This document shows positions 22,870 to 34,069 of a stretch of DNA of 64,000 bases, one piece after another. Origin of the DNA: Hygrocybe punicea (Eukaryota > Basidiomycota > Agaricomycetes > Agaricales > Hygrophoraceae); the NCBI GenBank assembly GCA_963556145.1, contig OY744472.1, positions 3,224,001-3,288,000 on the forward strand, written 5' to 3'. The notes beneath the pieces were generated by a model, which was not told where the DNA came from, did no database searches, and saw only the letters and a program-made list of their open reading frames with translations. A program made the position numbers and the translations under genes. Positions within the stretch are counted from its first letter, which is position 1; every line of letters starts with the position of its first letter.

Positions 22870-22992
22870 ATTTGTAACAAACTATATGTCTTATTGGATA
22901 CACTATGAGTACGTGGATTGAAAAAGAGCTTTCCACATAGCTGTCACTCAATGTGCAATGGGTTGTTGTCCTTGCATCATGTAACGAGTAGT
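22870..22992 (+). pseudogene. Relict C-terminus of the VGYT-type unknown gene
   Basis: Reads LIGYTMSTWIEKELST, a TAG, then LSLNVQWVVVLAS, matching the last exon of the gene at 34070-36825 (LVGYTANTWVGKELST...LSLNVQWVVVLAS). It is a third copy of this family and lies inside the giant Helitron with no upstream exons recognisable. Confidence 0.75.
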
Positions 22993-24179
22993 ATTTGATC
23001 ATTCCTTGATATATAGATCTTTAAGATCGTTGATATCTACTTGGTTCAGACCGTTTATTCTGGTTATGTAAGGAAACATGTGCTTATCACGTGTTTGCTG
23101 GGGGTCATATGCCTGAATTCTCACGATCCGTCTTTTCTTTTCCTCTAGTCTTTCACCATGGTCTTCTGGTGTCTACTCCTTTTTATTGCTGCTTCTCTGT
23201 GCAATAAATTGTAATAAAAAACTATCCGATGCTATGAACAGGTCCTCTGTCCTCCCTCTAAGTACATTTTTCATTTACACTTTATTATTATTTTTATTTG
23301 ATGATTGCATACAGAGCGCAAAGTCTGTGACTGGCCTTTTTGTGCCAATGTTTCTACCCTAAACAATCAACGCGTTGAACTATTCTGGAGGATGGATGGG
23401 CCTGAAGTCAATGCTTGACATTGACTTCTTTCTTTCTGGGGTGAACACTTTGTCTTTATTTGGGCGGGTCTTGGTTGCTGGTTAGCTGGGAACGGGAGGG
23501 TTAATGGTCGTTCGTCCTTTTCTTTATCTTTTCATACTCAATTTTTCATTTCATTATATTCGTTTCTGTTTTGTTATGTTGTGTTGTTCAATGCATTCAT
23601 CATGTCATCATGAGTTCGTCAAATAGATGAGAGGGGTTGTATTATCACCATGTAGCTATATACCATCATCCATATTTGCCATTCTTCGGCAAGTCATTTA
23701 CATTTGTGAAAACAATCTGGATAATAATGAAGAAAGAATGCACAGCAGGAAATCATGTGCACGAAATAAAAATAGTGTCCAATCACGTGATAAGGATCGT
23801 AAGAAAAGAGGGTGCAGCAGGAAGTCACATGCATGGATAAGGTGTGCAAAGCTGAGTGCTGTGACCTCATACCTTGTAATTTCTGATCAATAGGTATACC
23901 AGTTCCTGTACCGTATTCAAAATACTGTCATCCCCTCAGAATATATCAGTAAAAGCCCTAGAAACAGCTACTTCTATGATATATATCTCATGAAAATTCA
24001 AATGCCTATGTGTGGTGTAAACTCACTAGTGCCTGAATTTGGGCTCAAATCACTTAGTGCTGGTGACAAGCACCTCCATTTCATTTAGTACTATAACCTT
24101 TCCCATATAACCTTCAAAATCCATGGAGAATTGAGTGAGAAACAAATCAAATACTCTACCAAAAATGTCCATTTGGTAA
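22993..24179. other. Non-coding Helitron interior
   Basis: AT-rich, no gene recognised. A segment with 'tgcacagcaggaaatcatgtgcac' (about 23739) is partly repeated at 23810 ('gtgcagcaggaagtcacatgca'). The sequence just after the relict gene end resembles its 3' untranslated region. Confidence 0.35.
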
Positions 24180-24300
24180 TGAATTAATTAATTATTAATA
24201 AAATATTTATTAAATAGATATGTCCATATTTGTAAGAGAAAGTGACAAGCAAGAGATCGCCTCAATGCCCGAGGCGATTTTGCTAGTCACTTTCGGCTTA
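24180..24300 (+). repeat. Hairpin repeat, copy 2
   Basis: Strong hairpin: GAAAGTGAC-AGCAA...ATCGCCTC, loop aatgccc, GAGGCGAT...TTGCT-GTCACTTTC. It is preceded by an ATTAATTA-rich stretch and lies directly against the ~148 bp satellite array. Same element as 22690-22800, with compensating changes in the stem (CGCCTC/GAGGCG here, CGCAATGCC/CTGAGGCAA there). Confidence 0.65.
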
Positions 24301-24301
24301 T

Positions 24302-25690
24302 TCAGCAGATGGCAACTTCAACAGCCCCACCATGACCCGCACATGCAATCCGTGAGTTGGATATTTTTTGTTCACCTTCGCCCGGATACCACTGACTGAT
24401 GTTCACACGGGCCGTGATCGATTCCGGCACCCCGTTTCCAACCGAAATGACGAGTCTGCGCGAGGGGAACGGCCGCACACACAATCCGTGAGTTGCCCCC
24501 CACTTGATTTTTTTTTGTTCACCTTTGCTCGGATACCACTGACTTAGTTTGACACAGACCCTCATCCACTCCGGCACCCCGTTTCCGACCGAAACGACAA
24601 GTCTGGGTGAGGGGAACGGCTGCACACGCAATCCGTGAGTTTCCCCCCTCCCTTGATTTTTTTTTGTGCACCGTCGCTCGGAAACCATTGACTTAAGTTC
24701 ACACAGGCCGTGATCGATTCCGGCACCGTGTTTCCACCCGAAACGATGTGTTTGCGCGAGGGGAACGGCCGCACACGCAATCCGTGAGTTGCCCTCCCCC
24801 CTTGATTTTTTTTGTGCACCGTCGCTCGGAAACCACTGACTCATGTTGTCACAGGCCGTGGTCGATTCCGGCACCCCGTTTCAGACCGAAACGACAAGTC
24901 TGGGTCAGGGGAACGGCTGCAAACGCAATCCGTGAGTTGCCCCCCCCCCTTGTTTTTTTTTGTGCACCGTCGCTCGGAAACCACTGACTCATGTTGTCAC
25001 AGGCCGTGGTCGATTCCGGCACCCCGTTTCAGACCGAAACGACAAGTCTGGGTCAGGGAAACGGCTGCAAACGCAATCCGTGAGTTGCCCCCCCCCCTTG
25101 TTTTTTTTTGTTCACCTTCGCTCGGATACCACTAACTTAAACTCACACAGGCCGTGGTCGATTCCGGCACCCTGTTTCCACCCGAAACGATGTGTTTGCG
25201 CGAGGGGAACGGCCGCACACGCAATCCGTGAGTTTCCCCCCCCCTTGTTTTTTTTTTGTTCACCATCGCTCGGATACCACTGACTTAGTTTGACACAGAC
25301 CCTCATCCACTCTGGCACCCCGTTTCAGACCGAAACGACAAGTCTGGGTGAGGGGAACGGCTGCACACGCAATCCGTGAGTTTCCCCCCCCCCTTGTTTT
25401 CTTTTGTGCACCGTCGCTCGGAAACCATTGACTTAAGTTCACACAGGCCGTGGTCGATTCCGGCACCGTGTTTCCCCCCGAAGCGATGTGTTTGCGCGAG
25501 GGGAACGGCCGCACACGCAATCCGTGAGTGGCCCCCCCCCCTTGATTTTTCTTGTGCACCGTCGCTTGGATACCACTGAGTTAAGTTCACACAGACCCTC
25601 ATCAATTCTGGTATCCTGTTTCCAACTGAAAGGATGAGTTTGGGCGAGGGGAACAGCTGCGTACAGAATCATTCTGTCTCCACCCACTTT
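24302..25690 (+). repeat. ~148 bp satellite array, nine units
   Basis: The marker CAATCCGTGAG recurs at 24346, 24482, 24629, 24778, 24926, 25074, 25222, 25370 and 25518, giving spacings of 136, 147, 149, 148, 148, 148, 148 and 148. A diverged tenth unit ends near 25690. Each unit has a C-run/T-run, 'tcgctcggaaaccactga', 'ggccgtggtcgattccggcac' and 'gaaacgacaagtctgggt'. Translated segment order (FF-H...P-W-IPAPRF-PKR) parallels the ~152 bp satellite at 59890-60670, so the arrays are related. Open frames are by-products. Confidence 0.9.
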
Positions 25691-26913
25691 TTTTTTCTGT
25701 TTTTTTTTGTTGCTCCAGCATTGTTGGGAGACCCTTACCTTATGCCTACACTTAATCAATGCTCTACCTTTGTTTGCACTTGAATGAGCTCTCTCAGCCT
25801 TGTTGTATTACTTTAATAGTTGAAATGTTATATTTTTTGCGCAAACAATGTTGTTTGGTCACAGTGGTGCATTGCTTTTTGCTTTCTGCTATACCTACTA
25901 CTAGCCCAACAATTGTTTTGGGAGTCCCAGACAATTTAAACTGCCTCTGTGCTTGTCCTAGCCTGATTCTTGGTGTTGTACACCAACAATCTTTGCTGTC
26001 AAAGCTCTCATAAACGACAAAGTACGTTGCTTTTTTGAAAGCTGGATTTCACTCATCTTGTGTCTTCATCCTACACATCTAGAGCCATCTTGGAGATCTT
26101 TGCAAGGGTTTCCTTTCCGTAGCTCCAAATCTCCATTTGGTTCAGTGGTTGTGGAGCTATAACTGTTTTACTATTCAGGTACATTTGGTTGATATTACAG
26201 CAACCCCTAATCATAATTTTATCATCCTAGCAATTATTTTGAAGCCCTTGCTTCCCTCTATCCAACTACCACTAAATCAGCAGAATCCAACCGCTGGTTC
26301 ACAAGGTATTTGACTTTTTCTATCCTCACACTCCTATCTCTTTGTCTCAGAGTATACTCATCCAAATCTCTTGATTTTGTAGCCAATTTGGGACCTCTTG
26401 GCAACTTCTTTCTGCTGGTATCTTGGCCTTTCCAAGAGACCACTCTGGTCCCGTGACAAGTCAATTTTTCATTGGCTTTTTCACTTGCGCTTGGCTTTTC
26501 GTCTCCGATTGATCTGGTACTTCTGGGACTAGTTCTGGACTCGCGTATTATCACTCTCATCAGTTCTTGCTGTGGCTGTAGTGCTGCACATTGGTTTATT
26601 AAAAGGAGACTAGAGCAAGGTGAATTACAGAGAAGTGCTACCTCCCTGGGCTCTCTCTACGAGTGTTACCCCAGTTGCTTGTGATCTAACCAATCACTGC
26701 ACCGCTCTCTGTAATACAGTGTGTAGGGAGATTGGGCTGGCGGGTTTACAGTTGCCTCCCCTTCCAATTTGGAAGATTCTCTATTATCAACTACCACTGT
26801 TGACACCGATTTCATCTCTTTGAGAATATACTGGTAGTGTGTACTAGATCCACAGAGAACTGATTTTCAACCTCGCATCTATCCCAAACTCCCCACTGTC
26901 CTTTGACGTACTC
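25691..26913. other. Region upstream of the dioxygenase-chromodomain gene
   Basis: No gene I can support. A 100-codon minus-strand open frame at 26258-26560 is strongly charged (SGERKRP-like, for example RKKLPRGPKLATKSRDLDEY) and could be a small exon, but it has no domain or splice evidence. The final part must contain the promoter of the gene starting at 26914. Confidence 0.35.
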
Positions 26914-29900
26914 ATGGATCTCTCTGACTTGATTAATGTGGAAATGTGTGAACAAAATGCTCCGGTGAGTTCTGAGTACTCATTTTAATTTGAGTTGCTT
27001 GCTCAAGGTTCTCATAGGATGATGGCAACCAGTTTGATGCTCCTATGGGGTCAAATACCGATCAGATGGACTTGGATGTCGCAGTTGTCAACAGAAATCA
27101 GGACAATCTATCATGTTCGTTTCTATAACATTATATTTTCTTGCTTTTGTTTAATTCTCCTTCAATAGGCCACAATAATCCTGAATCAGACAATCCAGTT
27201 CTCTTTGGTATCAGGGATGTATACAGCATATCTCCTCTGGATCCCTATACAACAGAACCGCCCTACGACTCATTTTGGTGTGAAGATCAGATATCCAGGA
27301 CACCTGTATCGTCACCAGCTGTATTGGTTCCACCTCCCCCCACAAATCCTCCTGAGGGATCTGGATTCGTCTATCCTAATGCGCCATCTTATACGTTGGT
27401 TCAAGATAACCGTTATCAAAGGGGATACACATATGTAGCCAATTTCGACACGGCTAAGAAAAGCATGGTTCTGGAAACACTGCTCCATACCATTACCCCT
27501 CCAAACATAGGTCCTAGTTTGGTTGATGGGAAACTTGTACACGTTCCAGTTCCTGGCATGATCCTGATGCCTGTTGGCATACCATTCGTTAATCGTATAA
27601 ATGGCTCCGATAAACATATCATCACCGTCACCTGCATTCAAACCGTTTCCTCCATGCAACAGTATGCGTGCGGCCCAGAAGTCAGCAGACTCGCTGATGA
27701 AGTACTGGAAATAGCCTTTGGAAAACCACCTGTTATTGGCCAGCCTGCTGTTCCTGCCATATACGACCTTGGACTTAAGCACAATGACAGGTCCACAACA
27801 GACATTGGCGATCCTCGTAATGGTTCCTCCAGTTTGGCCACAACCAAGATTGAGGGTGATGGACGTGGCGTAATTGCACCTGCTGTTCAAGTTCAACATC
27901 CACAGATATCCCGCCTTCTTCGCATCTGTTACCAGCTGTTCCGACACATCATGCCAGCTTGCATCTCCAAGCTGGAGTGGGATATGTTTGAGTGGATCTT
28001 TTGGGATAACAATGTGCCTGGATTTGGTGGTCCTTTACCGAACAACACTGGTCTGCAAGTCAATGTATCATCTGATATCGGTGATCTGGCTTCCATGATT
28101 GGTCAGTTCTAGGGGAGATTGCACACCGATTGCAATGATTTTCATCCGGCATTTACTCTTTTTATTCTGGCTATACGCTTACCTCCAGGTACATGTTTTT
28201 GTCATATTTCTTTTCTAAATGCATTTATTAACAATCACAATAGGCAGTGATTCTGGTCCCTTCTTCTTCCCGAGGCCTGCTTTATACTTCAGGGCAATAA
28301 ATGTTGCCGTGTTTTTTTCAGTGTTCAAGGGACAGGATCTTCATGGTGGTGAGAAGCCAACTGTAAATCCAGATCCAGTTGTGGCAAAGGAGTGGCTGGC
28401 GCAGACTGGTCTTGGTCAGCTTGCGGATTTGGTCGGCATGCAAAATCGGGTCGGCATGGTTGTATATCCTAATCATGCTGCATTTACACGGATTACCCCA
28501 TTTCTCGTTACCCCAGTCACAGGCTTCGGAAACATGGGATCTCAGTCACATTTCAGCCGTGGATACCCTACCTTTGCTAGTGATGGCCTACAAATCTTTG
28601 GAGATATCGCAACACACAAGAATTTCCTTGCACGTGACCTTGTGTGTAACTCCTGGAATAGCGCCATTCTTGCTGGCATAGATTCCCCTGTGCATCCTTC
28701 TGTTATGCTGTCCAGCATGACTTATACCGATGAGAATGGGGAGATTTGTAGGATGGCACCTCTTCCATACGATCCGGTCAAAGACAGGTCTTTTGTGCGA
28801 CGAATGAGAGGATACTACTCGTGGTATGTGCAGAAGATATGTGATCCACATCATATTCCTATTACGAAGACGGCATATGGAAATACCCAGCAGCATTTGC
28901 GAGAATCATACAAGAATTCATTGGAATCCTCTCGCCCACGACTTGCACCTCTCAATGTCCGACTCCCCATCAAGCCACGACTTGCAGTTACTCCAGATCA
29001 GGATTCAGACGCTGCTCATTCTACTCTCTCAACACCTTTGTCATCCCCCCCAGCATCGGTGATAGATATCAATTCTGAAGAGCCTATTGCAGCTGTTGCT
29101 GCTAATGTCAGACAGTCAGGATCAAAGCGAAAGGCTCTTTCTCCTGTGACCGAACAGTTGGATGACTCCCATCTTCCTGAAGCAGATGACACTGTAGAGA
29201 TTGAGAATGATGATGGCTCAGAGTATGAGATTGAATCTATCCAGGAGGTTGCAATAATTGATGTAAGTATCGTCTGGATTCTTTCACTTACTCATTACTA
29301 TTTCCTTTTGTAACTGAAACTCTTTGTTTAGGGGATTCCCCAATGGCGTCTAAGATTCAAGGGATACGGACCATCTGAGGACTTGTGGTATGAGCATAAG
29401 GGAATTGCGTATGTGTTTCTTTTATTCCATACCAATATCTTTGTAATCTTTTGGATTTAGAAAATCTGCTCCCTGCCTTCTCAAGGAGTTTCATAGGAAT
29501 CCCCAGAACAATGTTCGTCCCTTACATGAACTGGTGTCATCAGCTGGGTCCGATGATGATAGCGACACTTCGGATGAGGATTGGGTTGACGACCAAGACC
29601 CAAAGCCAAAGAATACATCTTCTGCACGCCCTCAACCTGACATCATAACTGACCCACCCACAAAGCAACCAAGTTCCTCTGTAACTACAGGCATGCTTGT
29701 TATGCCTGTGGTTTCACAGTTTCTCGGTCCTGTGCCTGATACGTCCTTCAAGATGCTCGATATACTTCTTGATGTGACCAGACTCCAAGAGGAAGCTATT
29801 GCGCTGGATGCTGGTCAGAACCTTGTTGGCAAGCCTATGGATTCCAATACCATTGTCAAGCTTCTTCGTGATCGTCTTGACCTTGACAATCAGGTCACAG

Positions 29901-32288
29901 CATTTATGGAACTTGCACCAGAATCAAAGTACACCAACGTATCACCAAATGATGAAGCCACCCTAATTTTGGAACAGATCGTTGGCTCAGTCGATATTCT
30001 CCCTGCCCTGATGGTGGAATCTGAAAAACTGCATTTTCTCCAAAGAGCTATCCAGTGGCAGATGTGTCGTTCCTACTTGGTGTTCTTTCAGTGGTATGAA
30101 GAAAGTGGCCCACATCTGGCGCGACAGGTGGCTAACAGTCATCGAGAACACACAATTAACGCTACTTTCCCATCATTTGCAAACTGCGTCAACCATGTCG
30201 TACAATATGTCACATGTGTTCGTACTCGACAACAAAGTATTGTTAGTCATGGAACCAAACGACGCAAGACCTCAGCAAAGACAACCAATTTACCGACTCC
30301 TCATCTCGAGTTCAATGACGATTTCACAAGACTTTCACTCATACCTCCCATTTTGTTGACAATCGCATCAAGTCCAGTTCTTCTGCCGTCACACCTCTGC
30401 CAATTGTGAATCGGACCATCAACAATGGTGATGCAGCACTTTATGCCATTGTTTCAGAAGTCCTCTTTGCACTGTGGTGTGATGCACTTATCATCCCCTC
30501 ACTTGATACAGCGGATAACCTGTTCAACACCTCTCGACGTCGTAAAATTCCTAACGACTCAAAGACAACTTGGAACAAGAATGTAGTTGACCGCTCAATT
30601 GTTCGAGGTGGGATTGTTATGGCATTAGTTGATATTGTTGGAGAGGGCATACTGGCATCTGATGGCATCCGCAATTTCCTATCCAGTCCAGCCAGGATGT
30701 TTACCAAAAACCTGCAGAAGGATGACGCATTCGCCAGTAAACTCATTCGGGATTATGCAAGTACTATGGAACCTCTCATTACTCATGTTGAGGATTTGCT
30801 GGCCGCTAAACCAAAGATAGCAGATTGGTGTGATTACATTGGAAAGTTGGTTAGTGGTGCTCTGGTGGATCTCGGTGATAGGAGTCTTTCTGCTCTGCCA
30901 GGTGGGGCATCCAAGGGATCGAGATCCAAGAAGAAATGCGTTCCACGGTCCCCACTCAAGCCTGCTCTTCCCATCAAGAAATTGGAGGACATATTGACAG
31001 ATTCCAAGGCGCCACATTTTGGTGCTCTTGCTTTAATCTGCCGTGAAGCTTTATCTGTGGATCATGGAAAGGGCATTCAAGACCTCCATCTCAATCGCGT
31101 TCTCTTAGGCCAAACGAAGCCGAAGTACCAACGGACACATACACTTAGTCAGACTTACCCATTCCGTCATGCCAGCCCATATGCGATTCTGTTTGCAAAA
31201 CACTTGCCAGCCAGGCAACTCACCGGACGACTAGGTTTGGCCAATGCATTGGTGTTTATGGTTAGTTCTCAATGTGAGGACACCGTCAAGTTTTTGAACA
31301 GCGTCACATTCTGGTCCGATTCACTGGAGGAATGTATAGAGACTTTTGATCAAATTGTCAGGAAAAACTCGCATTTCTACACCGATCTACGCTATAATCC
31401 CATATCACCATCTTCATCCAAGACCAAGACGAGTAAAGCAGGCGATACAAAGAAGAAAACTGGCTTTTTTGCCCTGAACAGACGCGAGCAGGCAGCCTTA
31501 GGGTATATTCATTTTGACTCACCAACCATATGGGGTCAGCCTTCCTGTCAGCTCAGTCTATTCTCAAAAATCCCCCATCGAGATCCTCTGGTGAATCGTT
31601 TTACTGAACTCTTCAGTGATGATTTTCAGACCAGGTGGACGAACTTTCTTGGACCGCTTTTCAACCAAGACCCTGCTTCCTTCACAGGAAATAAACCCAC
31701 ATGGAATGATATGCATCAGTTTATTTGCAAGCTCAGTGTAGCTGGCTTAGGATCAACAACACAATCCTCCCTTACTGCGTTTCAACTCACAAATAATCTC
31801 ACACTTGCACACCTCTGCACGCCTCCTCTTGTAGAAGACGTAACAGCCTGGATATGGAAGATGAAGAAGGCTGGTGCTTATCGTGGTCTACAGGAACTAG
31901 GATTCGATGTCACATCTCTCCACAGGACCCACACATCATTCAAATGTGTGTTCAAACACTTTGATGATAATCTGTCGCAGCGGGATCGGTCTTCAATGGG
32001 ATTTGACATCGGTTGTGGTGTCATTTTTGTGGAGCATATACTGTGCAAAGTCGTTCGCTGGGATAAGCGCTTGGTGTACAATTGTGGTCAGGGTGCCAGT
32101 CTGGTTGGGCTTGGAGATGTAGCGGCTGGTAAGGTAACATGGGCAAAGGGTGCTAATCATGACGATGCATCCCTTTTTCCAATTCCTCTTAAAATGAGTC
32201 AGGATCGTCTGACAGAGCTTTTGGTTGACGGTAAGATATCTCTTATATATTTGTTATTGGTTCTCATATCACCTCTTCAGCTTCTTAG
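26914..32288 (+). CDS. 2OG-Fe(II) dioxygenase-chromodomain fusion with long C-terminus (set B)
   Basis: ATG at 26914. Exons 26914-26964, 27018-27114, 27169-28188, 28244-29262, 29332-29408, 29461-32230 and 32281-32288. The dioxygenase-like core has an HTD motif (LHTDCNDFHPAF, 28122), a splice into GSDSGPFFFPRPALYF and a second His in GQDLHGGEKP (28342). After a Ser/Pro/acidic linker comes a chromodomain: EYEIESIQEVAIID, then QWRLRFKGYGPSEDLWYEHK in its own exon, then LLKEFHRN. About 900 further residues have no domain I recognise. A TAG at 28110 interrupts the frame just before HTD. A frame change is needed near 30320 (two overlapping frames, 29461-30409 and 30340 onward). So the copy is nearly intact but probably not functional as it stands. 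The fold resembles TET/JBP-like dioxygenases known to be linked to fungal transposons; substrate unknown. Confidence 0.65.
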
Positions 32289-32524
32289 TTCCATTGCCCT
32301 AAATTCTGAATACGTCACTTGAACTTTTGACTTGGTTGTAACATTAATGTATCTTACTGTACTTGTATGTGATGCGGTCCCATGATTTATATCGAGTTTC
32401 ACATGTTTTGTTATGCATGTATTTTGTGCTACTACTACTCAATTTGTCTGTTGGTGATTAAACCGAAGATTTTATATGATTGAGTCTTTGATTAAACAGT
32501 GTTAAATATCTGAAATGTCTCATA
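32289..32524. other. Convergent 3' ends, no gene
   Basis: AT-rich spacer of 236 bp between the ends of the dioxygenase-chromodomain gene (plus) and the unknown gene on the minus strand. Nothing recognised. Confidence 0.5.
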
Positions 32525-33667
32525 CTACGTCTCTTGTTCATCCTCAGAAAAGTCCGCATTCCTCTTTAATGTCTTTAAAACTTTGGGCTTCTGAAACAAT
32601 GCTTGTGCTTGTGCAAGCGCAGCTTTCTGATAAGACATTAACAATTGGGATAACAACGGACAATGAAATTTGATTTCCAACCTTTGTGAATGTATTGTCA
32701 ATCAAGGCAAGCGATCGAAGCACAATCACAAGTCTAAAATCTTTGCTGACATTGTTTTTATCACCACTGGCAAGAGGGACTACCAAGAATGAAAGTCGTG
32801 CTTCCACAATATCTCCGACAGAAATATTGGTTGGATTCATGCGGGTATATCTAAGGTAGAGTATTTGACATGGGAAATTTCATATAACTGTAAACCTTAC
32901 CGGAAGCTACCATCATCCTTTGTCGCCCTTTGAAAATAGCCAACTTCATTATCCACAGTATGGCGATACTTGGAATCTACAGATGCCAGAATTCCATCAG
33001 GATCAACAAGGTTGTTGAAAGGTACAACTTCAGCAGATGCCGCAATTGCACCAGTGCTGAAATATCGGTTGCCAGCTCCTACAACAATCCATTCCTCGAA
33101 CATATCAGGCATCCAGTCTTTTAACGTGTCCGAACGCATATGCTTGGCAAAGGTCGAACAAATTGTTGATATACCCTCCAAAGCCGCCTTGTACTTGTGG
33201 GTATCCAAACCAGTCAATTGTATTGCCTGCCTAATACGCATTGGATTCCTGAAATTTGAGTAAGTTCTTCATTCACGTCATTGTGCTGGAAATACCTGGG
33301 TAGCTTGAGAACTGGTGGTAGTTCACAGTGAGTGAGGATGCCTGTCAGACGTAATACTACTTCTTCAGGTCCTTCTCCCAGTCCCCCCTTTACAAGTTGG
33401 TACTGATGACGGTCTTTCTTATAGCGGACTTGCAGTGAATCAAGAAGGCCATCAGCCTGTATGCAGCTAAGTTTTTGCTGTGTCGCAAAGATATTCAGGC
33501 TCTTACTTTAGTCAACGTGCAGAGATAGCTAGCTTGCTTGGAACCGTTATACTGTATGGAGGCTTCAAGTTCCAGTTTTTCACCTGTAATTATATGATTG
33601 AATCAAGCTATGACAGTATAAAATTCTTCTACTCACCAGCAGCTACCAGCTCATAAAACTTATTCAT
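32525..33667 (-). CDS. Unknown protein (set B), paralogue of the Helitron-split gene
   Basis: ATG at 33667 (MNKFYELVAAG). Introns: gtgagt...attacag after AAG; gtaaga...atacag after CTLTK; gtattt...tttcag after LKLPR; one after DDGSFR; and gttgga...tatcag after NTFTK. It ends KAALAQAQALFQKPKV...NADFSEDEQET at 32525. Segments in order: LQVRYKKDRHQYQLV, LRLTGILTHCELPPVL, a central block with NRYFSTGAIAASAEVVPF and DPDGILASVDSKYRHT, then VGDIVEARLSFLVVPL and LVIVLRSLALIDNTFTK. The same blocks, in the same order, occur in the split set A copy (21127-21511 plus 46443-47186). All exons are open, so it looks functional. No enzymatic motif; the VGDIVE...SF block is vaguely like BAH/Tudor beta-barrels but this is only an impression. 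Confidence 0.7.
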
Positions 33668-34069
33668 AGATTGCTATGGGAGGGAGGTACTTGCATATAC
33701 AGACTATATATGCAGATTTTCGCACGTTGGATTATATTCATATTGGTATGTCTTGTAACAAATAGCATTGATTAGGTCTCTGGCTGTTCTCCTCTAATAT
33801 ATACTTTAACCAGATAAAATCGCCTCATTAATGTGCAATCTGTATTTGTCGCACTACACATGAACATTCTGTACAGTTAACAATTTGTTGAGCACATGTC
33901 TTGTAGAATGTGCTGGAAAGACGATTACATTTCTGGTACACGTGATACATCACGTCTTGTAGAATATGCTGGAAAGACGATTACATCCCTGGTACACGTG
34001 ATACATGTGTATCATTATTTGTAAAAAGAGGTTATTGAAAACAAACTTGTCCTTGTATTTTACTGTATC
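33668..34069. promoter_or_regulatory. Shared divergent promoter region of set B
   Basis: 402 bp between two outward-facing start codons. It contains a 56 bp direct duplication (33898-33953 and 33954-34009), each copy carrying GGAAAGACGATTACAT and an E-box-like ACACGTGATACAT. Duplicated sites midway between two starts are a plausible binding region for a common regulator. No TATA box is convincing. Confidence 0.5.

Noticed and set aside
24302..25605. Series of overlapping ~100-codon frames on both strands
   Set aside because: By-products of the 148 bp satellite; the period is not a multiple of three and the frames shift from unit to unit.
24302..25690. Regular repeats considered as a CRISPR array
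   Set aside because: Direct tandem units without spacers, ~148 bp long, in an intron-bearing eukaryotic genome.
28219..29313. Separate gene starting at 28219
   Set aside because: The apparent start lies in an intron; the exon begins at 28244 and continues the dioxygenase fold from 28188.
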